From: JAEUMD01 sp050246945
Lineage (GTDB): Bacteria > Pseudomonadota > Alphaproteobacteria > Rhizobiales > Hyphomicrobiaceae
Direction: 5' to 3'
Assembly: GCA_050246945.1 (NCBI GenBank)
Contig: JBFWVC010000001.1
Coordinates: 335,322-399,321, forward strand
Length of the DNA stretch: 64,000 nucleotides
Shown here: positions 1-8,789 of the stretch, in pieces
How positions within the stretch are numbered: position 1 is the stretch's first letter
Layout of the letters: every line of letters starts with the position of its first letter
Position numbers and translations under genes: made by a program
The notes under the pieces: generated by a model
The model's input: the letters and a program-made list of their open reading frames with translations, nothing else
What the model was told of the DNA's origin: nothing
The model's database searches: none

Positions 1-612
1 CTCGATGACGAACGTCCCGGACCCGCACATGGGGTCGACCACGGGCTCCGTCCCCGCATATCCGCACTGCCTGAGGAACATCGCGGCCATCGTCTCGCGC
101 ATCGGGGCCTTGTTGACAGCCTCCTTGTGACCGCGCTTGTGCAGCAGTTCGCCGGAAGTATCCACGCTGATGGTGCACAGATCGTCCTCGATTCGCGCCA
201 TCACGGTGATCTCCGCTTCCGTCGATACCGGCGCGCCGAGTTCCTCGCGGATTGCCCGCTCGATGCGCTGTGCCGTCGCGCCGGAGTGGTAGATGCGCGA
301 ACTCTTGCAGGAGGCTTCGACGCGGAACGCTACGTCAGGCCGCAGCACATCTTTCCAAGGGAGACGCCGTGCGCGCTTGTCAAGTTGCGCCAGATGCAAC
401 GCGCGAAAGGCGCCGATGCGCGCCAGAACGCGCGTCGCGCCTCGGATTTCGAGATTCGCACGCCACGCCTCGCTCCAACCGCCTGTCAGCGTGACGCCGC
501 CCTTCACGATTTTCGCCTCGCGGAATCCTTTCTCGCCGACTTCCGCGAGGAGCGCGTCCTCCAGCCCGGGTGTGGCCACCAGAAATATTTCGAAATTTTC
601 ACTTTGCGTCAT
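1..612 (-). CDS. THUMP-domain class I SAM-dependent 23S rRNA methyltransferase (RlmL-type), 3' end cut by window
   Basis: Reading the minus strand from the ATG at 612 gives 204 uninterrupted codons that run off the window. The N-terminal part is a THUMP-like RNA-binding region (MTQSENFEIFLVATPG start, later SSRIYHSGATAQRIE). The last visible residues are VDPMCGSGTFVIE, the methyltransferase motif I of the RlmL/YpsC family, which methylates N2 of a guanine in 23S rRNA. The family is usually about 380 aa, so roughly half is missing. It is divergent from the exosortase gene. The plus-strand reading frames here are shadows. Family assignment is firm; the exact target base is inferred. Confidence 0.85.
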   Translation of the reverse strand, partial: MTQSENFEIFLVATPGLEDALLAEVGEKGFREAKIVKGGVTLTGGWSEAWRANLEIRGATRVLARIGAFRALHLAQLDKRARRLPWKDVLRPDVAFRVEASCKSSRIYHSGATAQRIERAIREELGAPVSTEAEITVMARIEDDLCTISVDTSGELLHKRGHKEAVNKAPMRETMAAMFLRQCGYAGTEPVVDPMCGSGTFVIE

Positions 613-764
613 GCCGACTGCATAGCCGGAAGCCTTCGGCGAGGCGATAGAGATTTCAATGTTGCGCCGACCGCCACCAAACGGTTCAGGCAACGAGGTT
701 AAGTGAACATTTACCGCTATTCGCTGAACTTGGTGCAAACCCGTGCTTCGGAGAACCTTCGCTC

Positions 765-1571
765 GTGCCGGCCCGATCCGCTTCAGTGCCGCTCTCCTCA
801 CGCGGGGTTGCTCTCCCCGCTGTCATTATGATCGGCGCGGCCCTCAATGCGCTCGTCGTCACAATCGTCGCAAGCTTCACCGAAGGCGGCGGCGGATTGA
901 CCTTCGGCATCAGCCCTTTCCAGCTCGTCGCGCTTTTCGTGGCCGCCAGACTGAGCCTGGCTCAAAACGAGACTGAGATGCCGAGCATGCCGTGGCTCGA
1001 GTTGCTCGTCGTTGCAATGATCCTTGTGCCGAGTAGTGCCGTATCGTGGTTCGCGCTCGTGACCTATGCGGGCTTTCAGGCATGGAATTCGTACGGCGAA
1101 CGCCGCACCGGCGCGTTGATATTCCTGGCGGTGGGATTGGCCTCGCTCTGGTCGTCGGTAATCCTGAAGTGGCTTGCCCTGCCGGTGACTTCCGCCGAGG
1201 CATTCGTGATCGCACAAGTGCTTTCTCTGGTGCGTCCGGACATCCTCCAGACGGCCAATATCGTCGGCAACCCTGATACCCACAGTCTCATTCTGATGAC
1301 GAAGTGCACGACCGCCGATGCGTTGCCGCATGCGGCTGTGGCTCTGGCAGCCGTGGCCTATTTGATGGGCGAAGTGAAACCGCTCAGGCTGAAGCGGGCG
1401 TTGTTGGCTTTGTGCGGCCTTTATGCGGTTGCCAACATCCTCCGCTTGGCTGCCATGGCTTGGTCAGCGGAGTCATATGCGCTCGTGCACGGTCCAGTCG
1501 GCGCCAACGCCTTCGATTTATACCAGGCCACGGTGGTTCTGGCCCTCGGCAACTGGGCGAGTGAGGAATGA
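765..1571 (+). CDS. Exosortase/archaeosortase-family membrane transpeptidase
   Basis: 268-aa polytopic membrane protein with about seven hydrophobic segments. The three exosortase active-site residues are in the expected order: Cys181 (LMTKCTTADALPHA), Arg227 in the NILR motif (residues 224-227) and His242 (ALVHGPVG). Exosortases cleave and re-attach proteins with a PEP-CTERM-like tail at the inner membrane. The GTG at 765 has GGAG 11 nt upstream; ATG 828 is an alternative start that would still keep all core segments. The stop overlaps the start of the next gene by 4 bp (ATGA), and a candidate substrate lies 80 bp past that gene, so the three look co-transcribed. Family call is good; the subfamily is not recognised. 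An inactive membrane homologue is unlikely because the triad is intact. Confidence 0.75.
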   Translation: MPARSASVPLSSRGVALPAVIMIGAALNALVVTIVASFTEGGGGLTFGISPFQLVALFVAARLSLAQNETEMPSMPWLELLVVAMILVPSSAVSWFALVTYAGFQAWNSYGERRTGALIFLAVGLASLWSSVILKWLALPVTSAEAFVIAQVLSLVRPDILQTANIVGNPDTHSLILMTKCTTADALPHAAVALAAVAYLMGEVKPLRLKRALLALCGLYAVANILRLAAMAWSAESYALVHGPVGANAFDLYQATVVLALGNWASEE

Positions 1572-2059
1572 GAAGGCAGACGGTCATCTCTTTGCTTGTC
1601 GTGCTGGCGCTGGTCCTCGGTGTCGCGCTGAAAGTCGGCAGATATGCTGAGCGTGGAGATGAAGCCTCGTTGACGGCGGCGGCGCATGTCGTGCGGATCA
1701 TGGCGGCGCATGGCTGGTCCGAGACGGATCTTCCGACTGGCAACACCGGATCGGTTTATGAGCAGAAAGCGTTCCAGAAATCCGGCTGCACAAAGCCGGT
1801 ATTCGTCGCGATTCTTGGCGGCAATGCCGAAGGCGCTTGGTTTTTCCGGCTTCAGCACGGCGGCGACGCGGCATTCGTTCAAGGGAATGTGGTCGATCAT
1901 CCAAGCGGAATGCAACGCCAACTGATCGGCATGGTGCGCGGCATCGGCCGCATTCTCGGCCTCGCAAGCAAGGAGCCACTTCCGGTCCTTGCCATCGCAC
2001 CCGCCCCTGGTGCCTCGGCGTTGCCTTGCAATGGTCCGCCCGCTGAGGCCTGGCTCTAG
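1568..2059 (+). CDS. Exosortase-linked anchored periplasmic protein of unknown function
   Basis: 163 aa starting at the ATG that overlaps the exosortase stop. One N-terminal membrane segment (about residues 5-23, very hydrophobic) precedes a soluble domain predicted to be periplasmic. The soluble part has two cysteines (KSGCTKP and LPCNG) and no motif I recognise. Translational coupling to the exosortase and position before its candidate substrate suggest an accessory role, comparable in placement to EpsI-type proteins that accompany other exosortases, but I see no clear sequence match to EpsI. The function is inferred from context only. Confidence 0.65.
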   Translation: MRRQTVISLLVVLALVLGVALKVGRYAERGDEASLTAAAHVVRIMAAHGWSETDLPTGNTGSVYEQKAFQKSGCTKPVFVAILGGNAEGAWFFRLQHGGDAAFVQGNVVDHPSGMQRQLIGMVRGIGRILGLASKEPLPVLAIAPAPGASALPCNGPPAEAWL

Positions 2060-2139
2060 ATGTGGTGCTTTAGTGACCGTTAACGCGGAGCCCCTATTCT
2101 CTGGTTTCCGGTAATCGTTAACGGTGGAGTTTGTCCGTG

Positions 2140-2424
2140 ATGGCGATCCTGCGCTCAAAATTTTGTGCGACGGCTTCAGTCCTTGGTCTTTCCACGATGT
2201 TTGCACTTTCATCGCCGGTCGCAGTCGATGCGGCGCCCGGAGGAAATGGCAATGGCAACGCGTGGGGCCTCAGCAAGAAAGGCGGCGGCGGCGGCGGCGG
2301 CGGCGGACCGCTCCCGGTTCTCGGTGCTACCCTGCTCGGACAATCGGCCGGTGCGGCTGGCCTTTGCGCATTGTGGTGGCGTCGCCGCCGCAGGAGGCAG
2401 ATGGCGTGCACGGCTGTGAAATAG
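2140..2424 (+). CDS. Small secreted glycine-rich protein with C-terminal exosortase-type sorting signal
   Basis: 94 aa. Layout: signal peptide (about 1-32, ending VAVDAA), short Asn/Gly-rich segment (PGGNGNGNAWG), a run of nine glycines, then the tripartite tail: PLPVLG motif (57-62), hydrophobic stretch to the tryptophan pair at 79-80, and six arginines (81-86). This is the PEP-CTERM-like architecture: motif, transmembrane helix, basic cluster. The mature part would be only about 25 residues. GGAG lies about 10 nt before the ATG; a GTG three bases earlier is also possible. It follows the exosortase and its partner on the same strand and is the likely dedicated substrate. Overlapping frames of similar length here are shadows of the GC-rich tract. 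Confidence 0.65.
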   Translation: MAILRSKFCATASVLGLSTMFALSSPVAVDAAPGGNGNGNAWGLSKKGGGGGGGGGPLPVLGATLLGQSAGAAGLCALWWRRRRRRQMACTAVK

Positions 2425-2510
2425 GGTTGCTCGAACTCCGCACTTTCGCCGGTAGCTCGCTTGCCAGGTTCGCGTCTCCCCGAGAGAGCAGGTGGTTATC
2501 GGGACAACCC

Positions 2511-3482
2511 TCACCCCGCCTGCGCCACCTTGCTCGGTAGTTTGCGAGCCGTGCCGAGCAGCGTGCCGACGCCGTGCTCGGTGAGCAGTTCGAGCAGCAC
2601 GCAGTGCGGCACCCTGCCGTCGAGGATGACGACGGCTTCCACGCCCGCTTCCACGACTTCGATGCAGCCTTCGATCTTGGGGATCATGCCGCCTGAAATC
2701 GTGCCATCCCGGATCAGTGCACGCGCCTGATCGATCGAAAGCTCCTCGATCAGGCCGCCCTGCTTGTCGAGCACGCCTTTCACGTCGGTCAGCAGCAGCA
2801 GGCGTTTGGCCTTCATGCGTGCGGCGAGCGCGGACGCGAACGTGTCGGCATTGATGTTGAGCGTCTGCCCGTTGCGGTCCAGTCCGATCGGCGCCACGAC
2901 CGGGATGAGGTCCGACTGTGAAATGACGTCGATGATGTGCGGATTGACCTCCACCGGATCACCGACATAGCCGATGTCGACTGCCTGCATGAGGTTGGAC
3001 TCGGGATCCGGCATCTCGGTGATCTGCTTTGCGATCATGAGGTTCGCGTCTTTGCCGGAGATGCCGACCGCCTTGCCGCCTTGCCGGTTGATGGCCGATA
3101 CGATTTCCTTGTTGATCTTTCCGGCGAGCACCATCTCGACGATCTCTACGGTCGGCTTGTCGGTGACGCGCAGCCCGTGGCGGAACTCGCTCTGGATGGC
3201 AAGCTTCTTGAGCATGTCGGCAATCTGCGGCCCGCCGCCGTGTACGACGACCGGGTTGATGCCCGACTGCTTGAGATAGATCACGTCCTTGGCGAAGGCG
3301 TCTGCCAGAGCCTGGTCGCCCATCGCGTGTCCGCCGAACTTGATGACGACCGTCTGCTCGTCATAGCGGATCATGTGTGGCAGCGCTTCCGCCAGAATGC
3401 GCGCCTTGGCGAGTGCGCTGATATCGGATGTATTCGCCGCGCCTTCCGGCTGTGCCGCTTGAGACCGCGCTTTAGTCGTCAT
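2511..3482 (-). CDS. argB: Acetylglutamate kinase
   Basis: Phosphorylates N-acetylglutamate, the second step of arginine biosynthesis, in the cytoplasm. 323 aa. The amino-acid-kinase fold is evident from VIKFGGHAM near residue 45, the substrate glycine loop VVHGGGPQI, GKDANLM and the C-terminal GGMIPKIEGC. The ATG at 3482 gives about 24 extra N-terminal residues (Ala/Gln-rich) before the conserved ARILAEALPHM. The longer open frame upstream to 3827 is low-complexity and is not part of the gene. In related genomes argB often follows engB directly; here a gene on the other strand (3811-5883) separates them. Confidence 0.95.
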   Translation of the reverse strand: MTTKARSQAAQPEGAANTSDISALAKARILAEALPHMIRYDEQTVVIKFGGHAMGDQALADAFAKDVIYLKQSGINPVVVHGGGPQIADMLKKLAIQSEFRHGLRVTDKPTVEIVEMVLAGKINKEIVSAINRQGGKAVGISGKDANLMIAKQITEMPDPESNLMQAVDIGYVGDPVEVNPHIIDVISQSDLIPVVAPIGLDRNGQTLNINADTFASALAARMKAKRLLLLTDVKGVLDKQGGLIEELSIDQARALIRDGTISGGMIPKIEGCIEVVEAGVEAVVILDGRVPHCVLLELLTEHGVGTLLGTARKLPSKVAQAG

Positions 3483-3810
3483 CTTCGCTTGATCCCGGAT
3501 TTCAGGGTTCACGTCACAGTGCTGGAGTGATCGGTGGCCGGCTGATGCGCCGGTCCGGCCGGATCGCGTCCCAACCAACGGCGCACTTATATCCAGTTGC
3601 CCGACAGCCACAACGGATTTCCCCCATAATTTGCAGTTAGACATACAGCCCGCGAAACCTCGGGATGGCCTGCTTCCCGGGGCGTGCCAGGGCGTGGCGC
3701 ATGAGCTAACCTCTGGTGGAATTGTTGAGATTCGCGGCGCGCCCCAGTCGGGTATACGCGTGCCCGCACGCCATTGGGGCGTGTCATTGCGAAGCGGAGG
3801 GACCGCGCCG
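3483..3810. other. Divergent intergenic region argB / Clp-N gene
   Basis: 328 bp between divergent genes. No open frame here has coding character. It must hold both promoters, but I do not see a convincing -35/-10 pair or operator. A Shine-Dalgarno-like GCGGAGGG at about 3794-3801 serves the downstream gene. Confidence 0.5.
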
Positions 3811-5883
3811 ATGGCGCAATCGATCATCGAGGAGATCGGGCAGATTCTCCCGCCGTCGCAAAATCTTGCGGATACACTCGCGCGGGCCGCAGATTACGCC
3901 ACCCAGCAGTCGCATCCCGAGGTCACGCTCGAGCATCTGTTGCTGGCGTTGACGGAGGACCCTGACGCCGCTCTCGTCTTGACCCTCAGCAAGGTCGAGA
4001 TCGAACAGCTGAAGGGCGATGTCTCCACGCACCTGGGGCGGCTCGAGGACCGAAGCGCCACAAACGGGGCGGTGGGCATTTCCGCCAGCCTTCGCCAGGT
4101 CCTGGAAGCCGCCGCCGCCGCCGCGCGCGGACGCCGCAATGCCATCGACGGCGCAATCGTGCTGGCGGCGATCGTTGGGGACGGCCGATCCACCGCGGCC
4201 CACTTGTTGCGCGCACACGGACTTACATTCGAGGAGGCGATCAAGGCGCTTCAGCAGGCCGCACAGGCGGCCGAAGCTGAAGCCGCCGAAGCAGCCGCAG
4301 CCGAGGCATCCCGATCTGACGAGGCTGCCGTAGTCGGTCCCCCCGCTACCGAGGCCGAACCGAATCCCACCGAGCATCCTGTCGCCGCGCCCGTACGACA
4401 CCCCGCCGGCGCGACTGCCGATGAGATACTCGCTTCCGCCCGCCAACGTGTGCAGGGCCGCTTTGCCCACGGATTGCCTGACGCAAACGCGCCGCTATCC
4501 GGCAACGGCGCCGCGCATACGGATGTGTCCGGGGAACACGAGACGCTGCCCGGTGAAAGCGAAGAGCCGCATCCGGCACCAACGCGGACGACGGGTCTGC
4601 CAGATTGGCAGGATGATCCGGCAATGCCGGCACCGGCTCCGTTTTCCGCGTCGGAGCATGAGGTTGCTGAGCCAGGGCCGCGCCCAGCTCCACCCGCGAA
4701 GCGTCCGCTGCCGCCCGGGGCGATCCGGCCGCAAGAGCCAGTGCGCGAACCCGAAGCACAGTCCTCCGGGCCGCCCCCAAGTCAGGACAGACGCGTCGAC
4801 GAAAGCGCTATCGACGAGGTATTGGCCTCGATCCGCAAGGTGGGGAAGGGACCCACCGATCAGCCGTTCTCACCTCAGCCCCCGCCTCCTGCGCCTCAGC
4901 GGTCGACGGTTCCGAATTTGCCGCATCACCCGCAGCCGGCAGGCGCGTCTGCGGCACCCGCCGGCGGCCCTCAGCCCGGTTCGGCAAGGCCGTCTGACAG
5001 AGACTTCTTCGGGCCGCCAGGATCATCCGGTCAGGCACCGACCCGCGCCAACGCCGCCGCCCCGCAAATGCCGCCGCCGCCACCACCACCGGGCCGCTAC
5101 GCCGGGCCGCCGCGCGCTCCGCTGCCCGGATTGCCGCCGACACACGGCGCCCCTCCCGCCGCCGCGCCGCCCGGGCCGGCGCCGAGGCAACAGCCGCGCC
5201 CAGACGGAGCGGCGGGCGGTCCACCCCCGCAGATGCCGCCGATGCGCGCGCCGGGTGTGCCTCCGGGTCCTGCCCGTTCCGCTCCATCAGCCGGTGTGCC
5301 GCAGCTGCCTTCAGAGGCTCCCGCTCGACATCGTTCGCCCGAGCTTTCGCTCGGGGAGATGGTGGAGAACATCCCGCGCGTCATGCGCGTTGGCATTCCC
5401 GTGCTGGTCGAAGCGCGCGTCGCCCGTTCAGAGGTGAAGGCACTGGCGGATGGCCTGCAGGGTGGCGGCGCGGTTTGGCGCCACGAGCTGACCGTGACCA
5501 AGGCGATGTCGGTGCGACTGCGCGCGCCCGACGGTGGCTTCTTCATCGAAACCAGCTCGCCCGAGACACAGTGGATCGAGAACACCTTGGGTCTGATCAC
5601 TGACGATTACGCCAGCTGGCGCTGGTCGGTGACGCCGAAGGATCGTGGCAAGAAGCGCCTGCAGCTCATCATCTCGGCACGAACGGTCGGCACCGACGGT
5701 TTGGCCGCCGAGACCGCGCTCCCCGACCAGGTTGTCAGTGTGAAGGTGCGTGTCAATTACGCCAGGACGGCAAGGAAGATCGGCGGCTGGGCTCTGGCGG
5801 CGATCATTGGCGGCGTGCTTGCGCGTTTTGGCGAGGATCTTCCCGCCAAGTTCATGAGCCTGGTGGGAACGATCATGAGATAA
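3811..5883 (+). CDS. Clp-N domain protein with long Pro/Ala-rich linker and membrane-anchored C-terminal domain
   Basis: 690 aa from the ATG at 3811, which has a good GCGGAGGG upstream. Residues about 1-140 resemble the ClpA/ClpC N-terminal double-repeat domain (LADTLARAADYATQQSHPEVTLEHLLLAL; second repeat around ARGRRNAIDGAIVLAAI), normally an adaptor or substrate-binding module. Residues about 150-510 are Ala/Pro/Gln-rich and disordered. Residues about 520-670 form a compact conserved-looking domain (LGEMVENIPRVMRVGIPVLV onward). A hydrophobic segment follows near the end (GWALAAIIGGVLARFG). There is no AAA+ ATPase domain, so this is not a Clp unfoldase. Function is unknown; the architecture suggests a membrane-tethered scaffold or adaptor. 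Confidence 0.8.
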   Translation: MAQSIIEEIGQILPPSQNLADTLARAADYATQQSHPEVTLEHLLLALTEDPDAALVLTLSKVEIEQLKGDVSTHLGRLEDRSATNGAVGISASLRQVLEAAAAAARGRRNAIDGAIVLAAIVGDGRSTAAHLLRAHGLTFEEAIKALQQAAQAAEAEAAEAAAAEASRSDEAAVVGPPATEAEPNPTEHPVAAPVRHPAGATADEILASARQRVQGRFAHGLPDANAPLSGNGAAHTDVSGEHETLPGESEEPHPAPTRTTGLPDWQDDPAMPAPAPFSASEHEVAEPGPRPAPPAKRPLPPGAIRPQEPVREPEAQSSGPPPSQDRRVDESAIDEVLASIRKVGKGPTDQPFSPQPPPPAPQRSTVPNLPHHPQPAGASAAPAGGPQPGSARPSDRDFFGPPGSSGQAPTRANAAAPQMPPPPPPPGRYAGPPRAPLPGLPPTHGAPPAAAPPGPAPRQQPRPDGAAGGPPPQMPPMRAPGVPPGPARSAPSAGVPQLPSEAPARHRSPELSLGEMVENIPRVMRVGIPVLVEARVARSEVKALADGLQGGGAVWRHELTVTKAMSVRLRAPDGGFFIETSSPETQWIENTLGLITDDYASWRWSVTPKDRGKKRLQLIISARTVGTDGLAAETALPDQVVSVKVRVNYARTARKIGGWALAAIIGGVLARFGEDLPAKFMSLVGTIMR

Positions 5884-5987
5884 TGCATGTCGCGCAAAAG
5901 TGTGCAGTGGTTTTGCGACAACGACATGCATGAGGCGACAAATCATGTCGCGCAAAAGTGTGCAGCGGTTTTGCGATAACGACATGC
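5883..5987. repeat. Two palindromic intergenic repeat units (GCAAAA subtype)
   Basis: Two units of about 45-49 bp (5883-5931 and 5944-5987) are nearly the same. Each starts CATGTCGCGCAAAAGTGTG and ends CGACATGC, so the ends are inverted repeats. They share their spacing and central AGCGGTT core with the units at 52363, 53548, 53606, 63719 and 63779. They lie just past the stop of the Clp-N gene, in a convergent position with engB. Confidence 0.8.
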
Positions 5988-6052
5988 AAAGAAGCAATGA
6001 CAAGAGAACGTCAGAAGCGAATCTGAAAATTCGCGACACGCTTCGGACGCGC

Positions 6053-6709
6053 TCACTGCGCGGTGCGTTCTGCCAAGAGTGCGGCTATGGCGGCGCGCAA
6101 TTCGTCGATGCCGATGCCCTTCTCCGAGGACGTGCCGATCAGCTGCGGGAAAGCGGCGGGATGCTTGGCCAGTAAGGCCTGCGTCGCCGCAATCACTTTC
6201 GGTCGCGCCGCCTCCGAAATCTTGTCGAGCTTGGTCAGCACGATCTGATAGGAAACGGCCGCCGCGTCGAGCATGGCCAGGATCTTATCGTCCACCGGCT
6301 TGATGCCGTGCCGCGCATCGATGAGCAGATAGACGCGGGCGAGCGTCGCGCGTCCCTGCAGGTAAGCGAACACCAGCTCGGTCCACACCTCGACCTTCTC
6401 CTTCGGCGCCTTGGCGAAGCCGTAGCCCGGCATGTCGACGATGGCGAGCGGCACACCTTCCGTAACGAAGAAATTGAGCTCCTGCGTGCGTCCTGGCGTG
6501 TTCGACGTACGAGCAAGTCCGTTCTGCCGCACGAGTGCGTTGATGACGCTCGACTTGCCGACATTGGAGCGTCCTGCAAACGCGATCTCCACCGGTCCGG
6601 CCGCCGGCAGGAACTCGAGCGACGGCACGCCCAACAGGAAGGTCCACGGCCGTTCGAACAGCCGTCGCCCTGCCAACAACTCTTCGCTGGTGAACTGTAG
6701 AGACGACAT
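6053..6709 (-). CDS. engB: Ribosome biogenesis GTPase EngB/YsxC
   Basis: 218-aa TRAFAC GTPase needed for 50S subunit assembly. The motifs are all visible: G1 GRSNVGKSS, G2 region NTPGRTQ, G3 DMPGYG, G4 TKLDK. Length is normal for alphaproteobacteria. It lies 65 bp downstream of yidC on the same strand and belongs to the rpmH-rnpA-yidC-engB group. Confidence 0.96.
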   Translation of the reverse strand: MSSLQFTSEELLAGRRLFERPWTFLLGVPSLEFLPAAGPVEIAFAGRSNVGKSSVINALVRQNGLARTSNTPGRTQELNFFVTEGVPLAIVDMPGYGFAKAPKEKVEVWTELVFAYLQGRATLARVYLLIDARHGIKPVDDKILAMLDAAAVSYQIVLTKLDKISEAARPKVIAATQALLAKHPAAFPQLIGTSSEKGIGIDELRAAIAALLAERTAQ

Positions 6710-6774
6710 GCTGCGGCCTTCGTTCTCGTGAAGCCGCGAGGGCCGGTGTTGTCACCGGCCCTCGCTGCGATGCG

Positions 6775-8682
6775 CTATTTCTTCTGTCGCCCGCCGCCCA
6801 TGAGCCGCCCAAGTGGCGCGAACGTCGCCTTGATGTTGTCCTTCAATGGGATGTCGGCGCCCTGCCGCTTCATGATGGTCGCCTGCTGGGCGATCGACAG
6901 CACGTTGTTCCATGCCCAGTAGATCACGAGACCAGCTGGGAATGACCCAAGCATGAATGTGAACAGCACCGGCATCCAGTTGAAGATCATCTGCTGGGTG
7001 GGATCAGGCTGCTTGGGATTGAGCTGCATCTGGACCCACATCGTAATTCCCATCAACACCGGCCAAATGCCGATGTGCAGGAAAGGCGGCACGTCAAAGG
7101 GCAACAGCCCGAACAGATTGAACAAGGACGTGGGGTCCGGCGCCGAAAGATCCTTGATCCAGCCGTAGAAGGGCGCGTGACGCATGTCGATCGTCACGAA
7201 CAGCACCTTGTAGAGCGCAAAGAACACCGGGATCTGGAGCAGGATGGGCAGACACCCGGCCAGCGGATTTATCTTCTGCTCCTGGTAGAGCTTCATCAAC
7301 TCCTGCTGCTGGCGCGCCTTGTCATCCTTGAAGCGTTCGCGCAGGTTCTCCATCTCCGGCTGCAACTTCTTCATCTTCGCCATCGACTCGTAGCTCTTGT
7401 TGGCGAGAGGGAAGAAGGCAGCCTTGACCAGAACGGTCGTCGCCAGGATCGCGATGCCGAAATTGCCGACCAGCTTGTAGAGCCAGTCTATGAGATAGAA
7501 CAGCGGCTTGGTGATGAAGTAGAACCACCCCCAGTCGATCATCAGGTCGAATTGCTTGATGCCGTAGCGGGTCTGGTAGTCCTCGACGATCCCGACCTGT
7601 TTGGCGCCCGCATATAGTCTTTGCTCGACCGTATGGCTCTGCCCGCCTGCAATCTTGACGGCATCAAGGAGGTAGTCGGTTTGGTAGCTGTCGTCCGTAG
7701 CGCCCGTGGCGGCTTTGGTGCTGGCGAAGAAGTTTGCGCGATATGGCGTCTTCTGGTCGGGGATCAGGGCTGCCGCCCAGTACTTGTCGGTAATGCCGAG
7801 CCAGCCGCCGACAACGTCCTTGAATGATTTCGCGCCGTCCTGCTTGATCGCGTTCTTGTAGGTGATCTCTTGCAGACCGTTCTCGCCGGCCACGCCGATG
7901 AGGCCCTCGTGAAGAATGTAGTAGCCCTGCACCAGCGGCGTGCCGAAACGGTAGATGCGGCCGTAAGGGAAAAGCGTTACGTCGGCGCCGGTGGCGTTCT
8001 CCACCTTCTCGCTGACCGTGAAGAGATAATTCTGGTCCACCGAGATCGTGCGCTTGAAGGTCAGGCCGGCGCCGTTGTTCCAGGTGAGCGTCACGGGATT
8101 GTCCGGCGTGAGGGCGCCACTTCCTTCCTGCATCCATTCCGTGTCGCGGCCGGGAACCTTGATATTGGCCGCGCCATCCGACACCCAGCCGAACTCGGCG
8201 AAATAGGGCTCCGGAGCGCCGACCGGCGAAAACAGCACCACGTTGGGCGACGTCGGGTTCGCCGTCTCGCGATATTTCGCCAGAACGATGTCGTCGATCC
8301 GCGCACCCTTGAGTGGGATCGAGCCTTTGATTGAGGGCGTCTCGATTGCTATGCGCGGCGCGCCTGCAAGTGCGGCTTGGCGGGTCGTCTTGGCTCCGGC
8401 CGCAGGAGGAGCCACAGGTGCGCCGGTGGGTGCAACCGGTGCTCCGCCGGGCGTAGCGGCGCTGGGTCCCGATTTGCCAGGCGCGCCCTGCGGCGGGCTG
8501 GCCGTGGGCTGCGGGGATGTCGCGTCGCCGGGCTTCTGGGTGGGCGTCTGCTGTGCGGCCCGCTCCTTCTCCGCGTCGATTTTCGGGCCTGCGTAGAAAT
8601 ATTGCCAGGCGAACAGGACGAGCATCGACAGCACGAGGGCGATCAACACATTTTGGGAATTATCGGGGTCGCGGGTGCTCAT
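6775..8682 (-). CDS. yidC: Membrane protein insertase YidC
   Basis: 635 aa. An N-terminal membrane segment (about 10-27) is followed by a Pro/Ala-rich spacer and the large periplasmic P1 beta-sandwich. The conserved five-helix YidC/Oxa1 core occupies the last 260 or so residues (FGIAILATTVLVKAAFFPL, the hydrophilic coiled-coil loop with KMKKLQPEM, LAGCLPILLQIPVFFALY). It inserts and folds inner-membrane proteins alone or with SecYEG. The length fits Gram-negative YidC. The gene follows rnpA with about 107 bp between; no yidD-like frame is evident in the gap. Confidence 0.97.
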   Translation of the reverse strand: MSTRDPDNSQNVLIALVLSMLVLFAWQYFYAGPKIDAEKERAAQQTPTQKPGDATSPQPTASPPQGAPGKSGPSAATPGGAPVAPTGAPVAPPAAGAKTTRQAALAGAPRIAIETPSIKGSIPLKGARIDDIVLAKYRETANPTSPNVVLFSPVGAPEPYFAEFGWVSDGAANIKVPGRDTEWMQEGSGALTPDNPVTLTWNNGAGLTFKRTISVDQNYLFTVSEKVENATGADVTLFPYGRIYRFGTPLVQGYYILHEGLIGVAGENGLQEITYKNAIKQDGAKSFKDVVGGWLGITDKYWAAALIPDQKTPYRANFFASTKAATGATDDSYQTDYLLDAVKIAGGQSHTVEQRLYAGAKQVGIVEDYQTRYGIKQFDLMIDWGWFYFITKPLFYLIDWLYKLVGNFGIAILATTVLVKAAFFPLANKSYESMAKMKKLQPEMENLRERFKDDKARQQQELMKLYQEQKINPLAGCLPILLQIPVFFALYKVLFVTIDMRHAPFYGWIKDLSAPDPTSLFNLFGLLPFDVPPFLHIGIWPVLMGITMWVQMQLNPKQPDPTQQMIFNWMPVLFTFMLGSFPAGLVIYWAWNNVLSIAQQATIMKRQGADIPLKDNIKATFAPLGRLMGGGRQKK

Positions 8683-8789
8683 CGGCGTCTCGGATGGCTC
8701 TTACCAGCTGAAGGGCAGCATGTTGACCGGCAACAGTACTGTGGCGGTCCAGGCAAGGTGGCGGCGGTTGGGTTCACGCGGGACGAGGC

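Noticed and set aside
127..702. Plus-strand open frames over the first 700 bp
   Set aside because: They are antisense shadows of the RNA methyltransferase read on the minus strand, which has clear family motifs.
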